A stretch of 64,000 bases of DNA, taken from Caldilineaceae bacterium SB0661_bin_32. Lineage in GTDB: Bacteria; Chloroflexota; Anaerolineae; Caldilineales; Caldilineaceae. A program made the position numbers and the translations under genes. The stretch is taken from NCBI GenBank assembly GCA_009841235.1, contig VXMH01000014.1:81387-145386 (forward strand). The letters run 5' to 3'. Positions 27,882 to 37,154 of this stretch are shown here, in pieces. Within the stretch, counting starts at the first letter, position 1, and each line of letters begins with the position of its first letter. The notes below the pieces were generated by a model. That model made no database searches and was not told where the DNA came from. It worked only from the letters and a program-made list of their open reading frames with translations.

Positions 27882-29000
27882 CTACTGCGGGATTGTTCCT
27901 GTCACACCTGCGACCAGCCAATCAAAACTGAGTAGGGCGGGGTCGTCCATACATTCGCCGGCCGCCACCCGCTCTGCGCCGGTATTGTCGTTGATCGGGC
28001 CGCAGAAGAACTGAAAACTGCCGTCAAGAATGGCTGCCTTGACCTCCTCGACCGCTATCTGTATAACCGCCGGCACAAACTCGGCGACTGGCGCCAGATC
28101 CAATACGCCTTCCGCCATGCCCCACCAGACCGGTTCATTGGTCCAAGTGCCGGCAGCCACATCGCGCACCTTCTTTTCGTAGATGACATGCCAGTTCCAG
28201 ATCGGCGCCGTCAGCAATGCCTGCGGCGCGATGTCCGGGCTGACCGCGTTGTAGCCGATAGCATAGACACCCTGCTCCTGGGCAAGTTTGTCCGGCTCAA
28301 CACTGTCGCTTTCGCGGGCCACGACATCCGCGCCGGCATCAATGAGGGCCTGGGCGGCTTCCCGTTCGGCAGGGGGATCAAACCAGGCAAAGATCCAAAC
28401 CGGCCGCACCTCTACAAGCGGATTGATAGACTGGGCGCCCAGGGCGAAGGCGTTCAGATTTCTTACCACTTCCGGAATTGGGTAAGGCGCAATATAACCG
28501 ATGACATTGGATTGCGTCATCGCACCGGCAACCATTCCGGCAAGGTACCATCCCTGGTAGCCGCGTCCGTCGTAAATGCCCACATTCGCAGCGGTCTTGT
28601 ATCCGGTGGCATGCTCAAACTTGACGTCCGGAAACCCTGCCGCGACTTCGATGACGCTGTCCATATAGCCGAAACTGGTGGCAAAGATCAGGTCATAACC
28701 TTGCGACGCGTAGCTCTGCAGCACACGAGCCGCGTCCGGACCTTCAGCGACAAGTTCGCTGTATGCTGTTTCCACGCCAAGCTCTTCCAGCGCTAACCGC
28801 CCCTGATCGTGCGCATAGCTCCAGCCGAGGTCTCCCACCGGGCCGACGTAGACGAAGGCGACCTTCATCGACTCGATCGACTTAGCGGCGCCTGTCTGCC
28901 CTTCAGCCGCAGGCACATCGCCGATCGGCTGACAGGCGCTGAGCACCAATGTCAGGATCAGCAGAACACCAATCACTATCCTCGAATGTCGAATCCTCAT
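27882..29000 (-). CDS. BMP family substrate-binding lipoprotein, copy 2
   Basis: A 372-residue Bmp/PnrA-like binding lipoprotein. The signal peptide IVIGVLLILTLVLSAC ends with a lipobox. The mature protein begins with MKVAFVYVGPVGDLGWSYAH, and the stretch GYDLIFATSFGYMD is typical of purine- or riboside-binding BMP proteins. An upstream in-frame ORF extension to 29174 would add residues ahead of the signal peptide and is rejected; AAGGGGGA precedes the ATG at 29000. It is a paralogue of the next gene upstream in the operon. Confidence 0.9.
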   Translation of the reverse strand: MRIRHSRIVIGVLLILTLVLSACQPIGDVPAAEGQTGAAKSIESMKVAFVYVGPVGDLGWSYAHDQGRLALEELGVETAYSELVAEGPDAARVLQSYASQGYDLIFATSFGYMDSVIEVAAGFPDVKFEHATGYKTAANVGIYDGRGYQGWYLAGMVAGAMTQSNVIGYIAPYPIPEVVRNLNAFALGAQSINPLVEVRPVWIFAWFDPPAEREAAQALIDAGADVVARESDSVEPDKLAQEQGVYAIGYNAVSPDIAPQALLTAPIWNWHVIYEKKVRDVAAGTWTNEPVWWGMAEGVLDLAPVAEFVPAVIQIAVEEVKAAILDGSFQFFCGPINDNTGAERVAAGECMDDPALLSFDWLVAGVTGTIPQ

Positions 29001-29070
29001 GTAACTATCCCCCTTTTCACAAGAATTACAGATGGACTCGTTCATCATTTCTCGGGCTATGTGGCAAACA

Positions 29071-29116
29071 GATTGCTCCTCTCCTGGTGTCAGATACCGC
29101 AAGAAGAGGAGCAATC
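29071..29116 (-). repeat. Perfect 12-bp intercistronic hairpin
   Basis: GATTGCTCCTCT (29071-29082) pairs exactly with AGAGGAGCAATC (29105-29116) around a 22-base loop. It lies between the two BMP genes, 71 bases upstream of the second start. No T-tract follows on either strand. The stem contains an AGGAG word. Confidence 0.6.
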
Positions 29117-29222
29117 TTGAGTGATCACGATCAAGTTGATTCAGGAAACAGCCGTTTGCAGAAAGACGGCCCAATTCGAAAAGTTAAACGTCACATCATT
29201 CAATTGGGGGTCGAAACCTGGG

Positions 29223-30371
29223 CTAGTTTCCAAGCGGCGCGGCCTCACCTGGCGCCTCGCCGACAACACCCTCCACAAACCAGTCCATGCCCAGCATCTG
29301 GCCGTCATCCATGCACTGGCCATCTTCCAGGAACTGAACTCCGTTTTGGCCATTCATCGCGCCGCAGAACACGTCCGTCTCACCGGAAACGATCATGGCC
29401 TGCCTTTCGGTAACCATCGCGGCTACGTCATCGGGTACGGACGGGCTCATTTCTGCCAAACCAACTATCCCGTCGTCCATGCCGCCCCAATACTGCTCAG
29501 TAACCCAGCTGCCGTCACGCGCTTGCTCTGCGAACTTCAGGAACGCCGGCCCCCAGTTCCAGACTGGGCCGGTGAGAACACTGTCACCGACGAATACACG
29601 CATGTCGCTGTTGTAGCCGATGCTGGAGCCACCCCTCTCGGCCGCGGCCTTCTGCGGCTCCGTCGTGTCCTGGTGCTGGGCGATGATATCGGCTCCCTGG
29701 TCCAGCAGCGCTTCAGCCGCTTCCTTCTCTTCGGGCGGCCCAAACCACGTGTTCGTCCAAACAACTCGCACCTCGGCGTCCGGATTCACCTCGCGCACAC
29801 CCAGCGTGAACGCGTTGATCCCGCGGATCACCTCAGGAATCGGGAAGGCCGCCACGTAACCGATAACGTTGCTCTCCGTCATGCTGCCTGCCACCAGGCC
29901 GCTCAAATAGCGGGGCTGGTACATGCGGCCGAACAGCGTGCTCATGTTGTCAGCCGTCTTGAAGCCGGATACATGCACAAAGTGCTGGTCGGGGAACTCC
30001 TGGGCAACCGTCAGAGTCGGGTCCATGTAGCCGAAGCTGGTGGTGATGACCAGGTCATAGCCTTTCTGGGCAAAGTCGCGAATCACGCGCTCTGCGTCCG
30101 GGCCTTCGGGCACCATCTCAATGAAGGTCGTCTCCGCGCCGCCTTCCAGGTTTTCTTCCAGGAAAAGCCGTCCCTGATCGTGCGCATACGTCCAGCCGAG
30201 GTCGCCGATCGGCGCGACATAGACGAAGGCAACCTTCAACGGCGCGGCCATATCGTCATCGCCTGCCATCTCTTCAGCGGCAGGGGCCTCCGTGACCGGC
30301 TGGCAAGCCGCAATCAGCAGCGCCAGGACGACCATGACACCAACCACCTTCCACGATTGTCGAATTCTCAT
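29223..30371 (-). CDS. BMP family substrate-binding lipoprotein, copy 1
   Basis: A 382-residue paralogue of the 27882-29000 protein. Its signal peptide VVGVMVVLALLIAAC ends in a lipobox, and the mature protein contains VAFVYVAPIGDLGWTYAHDQ. AAAGGAGACAG precedes the ATG. It is the first gene of the operon (BMP, BMP, ATPase, two small membrane proteins). The two binding proteins probably accept related nucleosides or sugars and share the ATPase. Confidence 0.9.
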   Translation of the reverse strand: MRIRQSWKVVGVMVVLALLIAACQPVTEAPAAEEMAGDDDMAAPLKVAFVYVAPIGDLGWTYAHDQGRLFLEENLEGGAETTFIEMVPEGPDAERVIRDFAQKGYDLVITTSFGYMDPTLTVAQEFPDQHFVHVSGFKTADNMSTLFGRMYQPRYLSGLVAGSMTESNVIGYVAAFPIPEVIRGINAFTLGVREVNPDAEVRVVWTNTWFGPPEEKEAAEALLDQGADIIAQHQDTTEPQKAAAERGGSSIGYNSDMRVFVGDSVLTGPVWNWGPAFLKFAEQARDGSWVTEQYWGGMDDGIVGLAEMSPSVPDDVAAMVTERQAMIVSGETDVFCGAMNGQNGVQFLEDGQCMDDGQMLGMDWFVEGVVGEAPGEAAPLGN

Positions 30372-30608
30372 GAAACTGTCTCCTTTGAGTCAAATGGGGC
30401 CACTAAATCATGTCTGAACAATTGTCCGCCCGTTGCCAATCGGCCGGAAAGCTGAACATAACAGCGGGGGAACTATGCAGTTGGGGGACTGACAGGTTTC
30501 CGGATAACGACTTGGACAAAAATGATGACGCCAAGTCCAGGCAATGGTATCGCAAAGACCGCCAAAATTCAACTATGAAAACAGCGCGTACCTGCGCATA
30601 GGCAATGG

Positions 30609-30639
30609 TTAGGCATTCATGCGCGCCACTCGGTATAAT
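30609..30639 (+). promoter_or_regulatory. Probable promoter of the methyltransferase gene
   Basis: The -10 box TATAAT (30634-30639) is consensus. The best -35, TTAGGC at 30609, is 19 bases away and weak. Confidence 0.4.
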
Positions 30640-30660
30640 TCGAAATGAGACTATGGCAAC

Positions 30661-30698
30661 TGGCCGGTCATCCGGTATTGTCCACCGGCTACCGGCCA
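30661..30698 (+). repeat. TGGCCGGT hairpin of the CACTGG repeat family
   Basis: TGGCCGGT (30661-30668) pairs with ACCGGCCA (30691-30698), with a nested CCGG pair inside. It lies 28 bases upstream of the start codon and is probably in the leader RNA. Confidence 0.55.
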
Positions 30699-30726
30699 CT
30701 GATTGTTTACCCGAGGTTCATTCTTT

Positions 30727-31932
30727 ATGACAGAGTATCAGATTACCTACTGGCGGGAGTTCCCCTCAATGGTGGTAGCCCGCGAGGGCCGCCGCAACCG
30801 GCACAAGGTACAGTTGTCGGCCCGTTTTCAAGTCGCGATCGACGAAGCCGCGATGCGCGCCGGCGCTACCGGCACCGATGAATACCTGGATGGCTGGCTG
30901 CGAACCGACTGGCAGGAGCAGGACGGGGATCCCGAAGAGGTCGCCCAGACCGTTGCCTCACAGTTGGAAGCCGACTATCCCCCGCAACGCATACGCAAAC
31001 TCCTGTCCTTGATAACACCCGACTCTTCATCCGGCGGATGGCTGACGCCGCGTCCCCACCCGGTCATCGAGCGGCTGGGCCGGCACAACGGTCCCCTCCT
31101 GGGCGATGGGGCCATGGCCACGATGCTGCAAGAAGCCGGCCTCACCGGCGGCGCGCCCGAACTGTGGAATGTTGAGAACCCTGACGCCGTGGAGGCGGTC
31201 TATCGCGGCTACGTCGAGGCCGGATCCCACATCATTACCACCAACACCTTCGGCGGCACCACCGCACGGCTCAAAATGCACGACCTGGAGGATAGACTGG
31301 CCGAGTTGAATGCGGCCGGCGTGCAGCTGGCGCGCAAAGTCGCCGACGAGGCCGGCGGCGTGCTGGTGGGGGCATCGGTCGGGCCGACCGGAGAGCTGCT
31401 CGATCCTCTCGGCGTGATGACGTTGGACGAGGCCGCGGAGCTCTTCGCCGAACAGGTCGCTGTCATGGCCGATGCCGGCGCCGACTTCATCCTCACCGAG
31501 ACGATGAGCGATCTGCAGGAAGTGGAGGCGGCTGTGCGCGCTGTAGAGCAGGCGACGGACCTGCCCGTTGTCTCCATGCTCACTTTCGACACGAACCTGC
31601 ACACCATGATGGGAGTCAGTCCCAAACAGGCGGTTGAAACGCTGGCCAGTTGGGGTGTACAGGTAATCGGCGCCAATTGCGGCAACGGCCCGGACGAGAT
31701 CCAGACGGTGATGTCGGAGATGGTTGCGCACCGTCCCCCGGGCGTCGTGCTGTATGCCCAGAGCAACGCGGGGCTTCCGGTCTTGCAGGGAGATGATGTG
31801 ATCTACGATGGCACGCCGGAGGTCATGGCCGACTACGCCCGCCAAATGAAGGCCCTCGGCGTAGACGTCATCGCCGGCTGCTGCGGCACCACCCCGACCC
31901 ACCTGCGTGCAATGCGCGAGGCACTGGGGTAG
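30727..31932 (+). CDS. Homocysteine S-methyltransferase with N-terminal 'virulence factor' domain
   Basis: A 401-residue fusion. Residues 1-90 (YQITYWREFPSMVVAREG, DEAAMRAGATGTDEYLDGW) resemble the 'virulence factor' domain (PF13769). Residues 105-400 form a BHMT-type methyltransferase barrel. The zinc cysteines are seen in IGANCGNGPDE and IAGCCGTTPTHL. The enzyme should transfer a methyl group from a methyl donor such as betaine or S-methylmethionine to homocysteine. In proteobacteria this small domain is usually a separate gene near folate-cycle genes, so the fusion is noteworthy. The start at 30727 follows GAGG; an earlier in-frame start at 30703 is rejected. Confidence 0.85.
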   Translation: MTEYQITYWREFPSMVVAREGRRNRHKVQLSARFQVAIDEAAMRAGATGTDEYLDGWLRTDWQEQDGDPEEVAQTVASQLEADYPPQRIRKLLSLITPDSSSGGWLTPRPHPVIERLGRHNGPLLGDGAMATMLQEAGLTGGAPELWNVENPDAVEAVYRGYVEAGSHIITTNTFGGTTARLKMHDLEDRLAELNAAGVQLARKVADEAGGVLVGASVGPTGELLDPLGVMTLDEAAELFAEQVAVMADAGADFILTETMSDLQEVEAAVRAVEQATDLPVVSMLTFDTNLHTMMGVSPKQAVETLASWGVQVIGANCGNGPDEIQTVMSEMVAHRPPGVVLYAQSNAGLPVLQGDDVIYDGTPEVMADYARQMKALGVDVIAGCCGTTPTHLRAMREALG

Positions 31933-32049
31933 GAGAGGCGGGAACAAAATGTGTTTCATCTTATGCCGCGAAGCGCTCCACATTCGATCGAAACAAGAGC
32001 AGATGGACTCCTGCCGTGGCTCAGTTAAGGTATCCGGGACGGTGAAGAT

Positions 32050-33445
32050 ATGATTCCGGCCCGCAGCCCTGAATACCTCGCTGGCATGGTGCGCGAGTTG
32101 CGCCGCTTGCCGAGCGAAACTGAGTGGGTAGAACTCAAGGGCGACAACAAAAACCCGGAAACTATCGGCCGAAATATCTCTGCCCTGGCGAACGGCGCAG
32201 CCGTCAACGGAAAGACGTCCGCCTCAGCTATCTGGGGGATTGAAGACGAAACGCATGCAATTGTCGGCACTACCTTTTTCCCGTCAACTACAAGAAAGGG
32301 CAACGAGCCGCTAGAGACCTGGCTTTACAGTCAGATAAGCCCGCGCATTGAGTTTCGTTTCAACGAACTCCATGTCGATGGACAGCGGCTTGTACTCCTG
32401 GAAATCAAACCAGCATCGCATCAGCCCGTGTCCTTCAGCGGTGAGGCGTTCATCCGTGTAGGCGGCAGCACGAGAAGACTCAAAGATTACCCTGAAAAGC
32501 AGCGTACTCTCTGGCGTGTCTTCGACCAAATCACATTCGAAAATCGTGTCGCTGTAGAACAGGTCAGTGGTGAAGACACGCTGCGCAAGCTCTACTACCC
32601 CGCCTACTTCGATCTACTTGACAGGCCTATCCCTGATGGACGCGCTGCGATTCTCAACGCGCTCAAAGATGACAGGCTGATTGCGCGCTGCGACGCAGGG
32701 GGCTGGAACATCAGCAATCTGGGTGCTGTTCTGTTTGCCCGCAATCTGAATGACTTTCCACAGATTAGGCGCAAAGCTATACGCGTTATTCAATATCGCG
32801 GTGCAGGCCGCACCGAAACAGTAAGAGAACAGGAAGGCGCATTGGGATATGCTGTCGGATTCCCAAGAGTGGTTGAGTATATAATGGCGCTCGTACCCGC
32901 AAACGAAGTCATTGATCCATCAAGACTTCAATGTCAGCGGTGCCGGGCCAACGGTAGAAATATTTGACAGCCGTATTGAAATTACCAATCCGGGCAGTCC
33001 CCTGGTGGAAACGGACCGCTTTGTGGATTCACCACCGCGATCGCTCAACGAAACCTTGGCCTCCATGATGCGCCGGTTTAACTTCTGTGAAGAACGCGGA
33101 AGTGGGATTGATAAGGTTGTTGAACTGGCCGAAGTGTATCAACTGCCGGCCCCCCTGTCTGAGTCCCCCAATGGCTTTACAAGGACAACTCTCTTTGCTC
33201 AGAAGCCCCTTAGTGAAATGGACAAAACGGACCGCGTCCGGGCCTGCTACCTGCACGCGTGTTTGCGCTATGTGATGAAATTTCCCATGAATAATGCATC
33301 GATTCAGGAGCGCTTCGGCATCGCTGAAAGGAGCGCGTCCCAGGCATCAAGGCTTCTCAAAGAATCTGTAGATTCAGGGCTTGTCATCATTCGGGACCTC
33401 GAAGTTGGTGCCAGGAGCAGGACATATCTGCCCTACTGGGCTTGA
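32050..33445 (+). pseudogene. AlbA_2/Schlafen-type ATPase gene, internal deletion and frameshift
   Basis: The N-terminal part (32050-32967) carries the AlbA_2 motif TEWVELKGDNKNPETIGRN. The C-terminal part (32912-33445) has the HATPase_c_4-like segment IHQDFNVSGAGPTVEIFDSR, an ERGSGIDK motif and a winged-helix-like end. Both belong to one family that normally reads ...NEVI, then about 20 residues including a REL-NAL helix, then IHQDF. Here NEVIDPS jumps directly into IHQDF in another frame near 32905-32915, so about 60-70 bases appear lost. The gene is likely inactive. A read error could give a 1-base shift but not the missing segment. Confidence 0.75.
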
Positions 33446-33660
33446 TAGTTCCTCGACGAGCTACATTTGTTTGACCGTTGTTTGACTGAACGGCCTGAAA
33501 CAAGCACAATTGGCTAGTCCCCCAGGCTCTTTAGGGAAATTTGAAGCAGAAACTTGCTTGACCGTTGTTTGACGGTTGTTTGACTGGAAAGCCGAAATAG
33601 CCCCAAATCGCGGTCGTTCTCTCCTTTAGAACGCCAATTTGCAGCCCAAAGCGAACCATC
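33446..33660. other. Intergenic region with TTGTTTGAC direct repeats
   Basis: TTTGACCGTTGTTTGACTG near 33468 recurs near 33557 as TTGACCGTTGTTTGACGG followed by another GTTGTTTGACTGG. These form four to five copies of a TTGTTTGAC unit across about 120 bases. Each unit resembles a -35 box; no protein-coding signal is seen. Confidence 0.4.
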
Positions 33661-34254
33661 GTGAAAGTCGGAATCATCGCCTGCGGCGCCATCGTGCGCG
33701 AACTGGTGGCCATCGCCAATAAGCGCGGCTGGGATTACGAACTGACCGCCGTCCCCGCCCAGCTCCATAACCGCCCCGAACGCATCGCCCCCGCTGTCGA
33801 GAAAAAGCTCGACGCCTGGGCGGCCCGCTTTGACCGCATCCTCATCGGCTATGCCGACTGCGGCACCGTCGGCGCGCTCGATGCCTTGATCGCCCGCTAC
33901 CCCCACGCCATACGCATCCCCGGACCCCACTGTTACGAGTTCTACGGCGGCGCGCTCTTCGACCAACAGACCGAGCGCCAGCCCGGCACTTTTTACCTGA
34001 CCGATTTTCTCGCCCACCACTACGAAGGCCTTGTAATCGAATCGCTGGGCCTCGACCGCCACCCTGAACTGCGAGACATCTTTTTCGGCAACTACGAGGA
34101 GCTGCTTTATCTACGCCAGCTGCCGGACCAGGACGAGAGCGAACGCGCCCGCGCGGCCGCGGACAGATTGGGGCTGGCCTATAGGGAGGTCGATTCCGGG
34201 TTGGAAGTTTTGGAGGAGCGGTTAGTGGAGTTGATCGAGTGCGAAGACCACTGA
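33661..34254 (+). CDS. DUF1638 domain protein
   Basis: A 197-residue protein that starts with GTG at 33661. The N-terminal KVGIIACGAIVREL and the later GYADCGTVGALDALIARYP are DUF1638 features, and conserved cysteines (IACG, YADCG, GPHCYEFY) suggest metal or cofactor binding. Members often sit near corrinoid or methylamine methyltransferase genes, which fits the methyl-transfer theme of this window, but the function is not established. The next gene starts 12 bases downstream. Confidence 0.8.
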   Translation: MKVGIIACGAIVRELVAIANKRGWDYELTAVPAQLHNRPERIAPAVEKKLDAWAARFDRILIGYADCGTVGALDALIARYPHAIRIPGPHCYEFYGGALFDQQTERQPGTFYLTDFLAHHYEGLVIESLGLDRHPELRDIFFGNYEELLYLRQLPDQDESERARAAADRLGLAYREVDSGLEVLEERLVELIECEDH

Positions 34255-34264
34255 CCACTACCAA
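34247..34264 (+). repeat. GACCACTGACCACTACC word
   Basis: The end of the DUF1638 gene and the short gap before the next start are made of GACCACTGACCACTACCAACC, another instance of the CCACTG word family. Confidence 0.35.
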
Positions 34265-34266
34265 CC

Positions 34267-35202
34267 ATGCGCCGAGTTCTCTTTCTTTTTCTTGACGGCG
34301 TCGGCCTGGGGAGCGATGACACGGAAGTCAACCCGCTCGCCGCAGCCGCATTGCCTACATTCTCGACTTTGTTCGACGGCTGTCCGCTGACCGCATCCAG
34401 CGGACGTTTCACCCACGGCGACGCCCATCTGATCCCAACCGATGCCCACTTGGGCGTGCCGGGCCGCCCCCAGAGCGCCACCGGCCAGACCTCGATCCTG
34501 ACCGGCGTCAACGCGCCGGCTCGCCTGGGGGAACACTACGGACCGCGGCCAGACCAGCGCGTACGGGACATCCTCGACGAGGCCGGCATCTTCGCCCGGC
34601 TCCATGCCGCGGGGCATGCGACCGCATACGTCAATGCCTACCCCCAGGGCTATTTTGACGCCGTCAACCGGGGTAAACGCCTGCTGAGCGCTGTCCCTTA
34701 CGCGGCGAGAAGCGGCGGTCTCCAGCTGCGGACCTGGAGAGAGATGGTAGCCCAGCAGGCCCTGTCCGCGAACTTCACCGGCCAGGGCTGGCGCACGCAG
34801 TTGGGCTATCCCGATGTGCCGCTCTACTCGCCGCAGGAGGCAGGCGCACAGTTCTGGCGCCTTGCCCAGCCCGTGCGCTTCGCCTTTTTCGAGCACTGGC
34901 AGACCGACTTTCTGGGCCACTACCGCGATCTGCGCGGGGCCATCGAGGATTTTGAGCGCATTGACGGCTTCCTTGCCGGTCTGCTGGATGTGATGGACTG
35001 GCAGGACACACTTTTGATCGTCGCCAGCGATCACGGCAACGTAGAGGACTGCACTATCCGCAAGCACACCGAAAATCAGGCCTTGACCGTCCTCGTCGGC
35101 GGGTGTGCCGCGGCCTATGCCCAGCGCGTTCACCGGCTGGATAATTTCGCCGATATTGTCGCCGATTTTCTGGATGAAAAGGACATTGTCGGCGGCCACT
35201 GA
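34267..35202 (+). CDS. Phosphoglycerate-mutase-like metalloenzyme (alkaline phosphatase superfamily)
   Basis: A 311-residue protein with the alkaline-phosphatase-superfamily metal motifs: VLFLFLDGVGLGSDD at the N-terminus, a nucleophile region RPQSATGQTSILTG, and ASDHGNVEDCTIRKHT near the C-terminus. It resembles metalloenzyme domains of independent phosphoglycerate or phosphopento mutases but is shorter than either (about 510 and 400 residues). The reaction may be phosphoryl hydrolysis or transfer; the substrate is unknown. It follows DUF1638 by 12 bases. Confidence 0.78.
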   Translation: MRRVLFLFLDGVGLGSDDTEVNPLAAAALPTFSTLFDGCPLTASSGRFTHGDAHLIPTDAHLGVPGRPQSATGQTSILTGVNAPARLGEHYGPRPDQRVRDILDEAGIFARLHAAGHATAYVNAYPQGYFDAVNRGKRLLSAVPYAARSGGLQLRTWREMVAQQALSANFTGQGWRTQLGYPDVPLYSPQEAGAQFWRLAQPVRFAFFEHWQTDFLGHYRDLRGAIEDFERIDGFLAGLLDVMDWQDTLLIVASDHGNVEDCTIRKHTENQALTVLVGGCAAAYAQRVHRLDNFADIVADFLDEKDIVGGH

Positions 35203-35316
35203 CAAGCCCGCGAGTGACCAAATACCAACCAGCGTTCTGACAGATCGTCCAATATCCAACTGCCTTTACCATTTACCAGCCTCTGCAACACATCAAAACC
35301 ACAGATTGGAGAAGCT

Positions 35317-36225
35317 ATGGAACTGCTGCCTTTTGCCAACCCCGGCCGTTTCTGGAAAGGAAACCTTCACACACACTCGACCCGCTCGGACGGGACACAG
35401 CCGCCACAGGAGGTCTGCCGGCTCTATCAACAGGGAGGTTATGACTTCATCGCCCTGACCGATCACTTTCTGGAACAGTACGGCTTTCCCATCACCGATA
35501 CACAGCCGTTCCGTTCAGCCGAGTTCACGACCATCATCGGAGCGGAGCTTCACAGCGGAGCCATCGAAAACGGCTCGGTCTGGCATATCGTGGCCGCCGG
35601 CCTGCCCTTCGACTTTGCCCCCCCATCTCCCGAGGAAAGCGGCGCCCAACTCGCGGCCAGGGCCATGCAGGCCGGCGCTTTTGTCGGCATCGCCCATCCC
35701 CACTGGTACACGCTTACCGCAGCGGACGTCGACGCCTTGGGCCCGGCGCACGCGGTCGAGGTCTACAACGGCGTGGCCGCCGACGCCAACGACCGGGCCG
35801 AAAGCTGGCATATTCTGGACGTACTGCTGGACAGGCGCCAGCGCTACTTTGCCTACGCCGCTGACGATGCCCATCTCACCGACAACTACCATGACTTCCG
35901 CCGCGGCTGGGTGCAGGTGAAAGCCGAGGAGTTGTCGCCGGAAGCCCTGCTCACGGCTTTGAAGGCGGGCGCATTCTACTCCAGCACCGGCCCGGAAATC
36001 TATGACATCAGCCTCGAACCGGGAGAGCGGCTCACCGTCCACTGCTCTCCCGCTGAACGCATCTTTCTGACCGGTGTTGGCAGCGCCGCCCAGCGTGCCT
36101 GGGGCAACGGTCTCACAAGCGCCGAGTTTGACCTGTCCGACTGGAGCAGCCACTACTGCCGGGTGACGGTGCGGGACCAGCGCGGCGGCAGGGCATGGTC
36201 GAACCCGATCTGGTTGGAAGAATGA
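35317..36225 (+). CDS. PHP-domain metal-dependent phosphoesterase-like protein
   Basis: A 302-residue PHP (CehA/McbA-like) protein. Motif 1 is KGNLHTHSTRSDG and a second metal motif ALTDHF follows; further histidines lie in GIAHPHWYT and ADDAHLTD. No signal peptide is visible, so it is probably cytoplasmic. The stop overlaps the next start (ATGA), so it is translationally coupled to a PfkB kinase. Together they suggest processing of a phosphorylated sugar. Confidence 0.85.
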   Translation: MELLPFANPGRFWKGNLHTHSTRSDGTQPPQEVCRLYQQGGYDFIALTDHFLEQYGFPITDTQPFRSAEFTTIIGAELHSGAIENGSVWHIVAAGLPFDFAPPSPEESGAQLAARAMQAGAFVGIAHPHWYTLTAADVDALGPAHAVEVYNGVAADANDRAESWHILDVLLDRRQRYFAYAADDAHLTDNYHDFRRGWVQVKAEELSPEALLTALKAGAFYSSTGPEIYDISLEPGERLTVHCSPAERIFLTGVGSAAQRAWGNGLTSAEFDLSDWSSHYCRVTVRDQRGGRAWSNPIWLEE

Positions 36226-37154
36226 GCGGCAATTCGGATTCGGCAGGTCTGCAGGTCGATCTTCTCTGTCTGGGCATCGCCTGCTATGATCTGATTTTTT
36301 CGGTGGACCGGCACATCGGCCCGGATGAAAAGATGAAAGCGTCCGAGCTGACTGCCTGCGGCGGTGGAATCGCTGCCAATGCGGCAATGACGGGCGCCCG
36401 TCTCGGTTACTCTGTGGCCTTCGCCGGCTATCTGGGCCGCGATATGTACGGCGACAAACATCTCGACGAACTCAACGCCGCCGGCGTCAACACCGAACTG
36501 GTCGCACGCGGCGAGTGGCCGACATCCCTCTCCGCCATTTTCGTCAAGCCGGACGGCGCCCGTGCCCTCGTTAACTACGGTCTCGGCCGGGAGATGCCGG
36601 GCGATCTGGAATTAACTCTGGAATACTGTCAGCCGCGCGCCGTCCTGGTAGACGGCCACTACGTCGCCTCGGCCGAGACCCTGGTTGCCCTCGCCAGGGC
36701 CGCCGGCGTCCCCACCGTGCTTGATGGCGATACGCTCCACCAAGGTTCGAAAACGCTGATGGAGATGGTGGAATTTCTCGTGGTGTCAGAACACTTTGCC
36801 CGCGAATTCAGTGGCCAGGAGGATGTGGAGGAAGCCCTCACGCAACTGAGTCACTGCGCTCCCTCGGCGATTATCACCCTCGGCGAACGAGGACTGTGCT
36901 GGCGTAATCGGGCAGACTCCCGCTTTGGCGCCAGCTTCGGCAGCTACCCCGCCTTTGCCATCGCGGCCGAGGACACCACCGGCGCCGGCGATGCCTTTCA
37001 CGGCGCTTTCGCCGCCGGACTTTCACGTGGAATGGAGTGGGGAGAGCTGCTGCGTTTCGCCTCAGCGGTCGGCGCACTCTGCTGCACTAGAAAAGGCGCA
37101 CGCCTTGGCATTCCCACCGGCGCCGAGGTGGCCGCGTTTCTGGCGCGAAACTGA
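36222..37154 (+). CDS. PfkB-family carbohydrate kinase
   Basis: A 310-residue ribokinase-like kinase. The N-terminal TACGGGIAANAAMTGARLGY is the PfkB signature 1 region. DTTGAGDAFHGAFAAGLSRG is signature 2 with the catalytic Asp in GAGD. The ATG at 36222 overlaps the PHP gene stop by four bases; an upstream in-frame start at 36195 is inside that gene and rejected. It phosphorylates an unidentified sugar or nucleoside. Confidence 0.88.
   Translation: MSGNSDSAGLQVDLLCLGIACYDLIFSVDRHIGPDEKMKASELTACGGGIAANAAMTGARLGYSVAFAGYLGRDMYGDKHLDELNAAGVNTELVARGEWPTSLSAIFVKPDGARALVNYGLGREMPGDLELTLEYCQPRAVLVDGHYVASAETLVALARAAGVPTVLDGDTLHQGSKTLMEMVEFLVVSEHFAREFSGQEDVEEALTQLSHCAPSAIITLGERGLCWRNRADSRFGASFGSYPAFAIAAEDTTGAGDAFHGAFAAGLSRGMEWGELLRFASAVGALCCTRKGARLGIPTGAEVAAFLARN

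Larger units (their letters stand above)
30372..30726. other. Divergent intergenic region
   Basis: This 355-base region lies between the BMP operon and the methyltransferase gene. It contains a perfect TATAAT toward the right at 30634-30639 (weak -35) and a REP-like hairpin at 30661-30698. No clear promoter was found toward the BMP operon, and no ORF is convincing. Confidence 0.4.
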
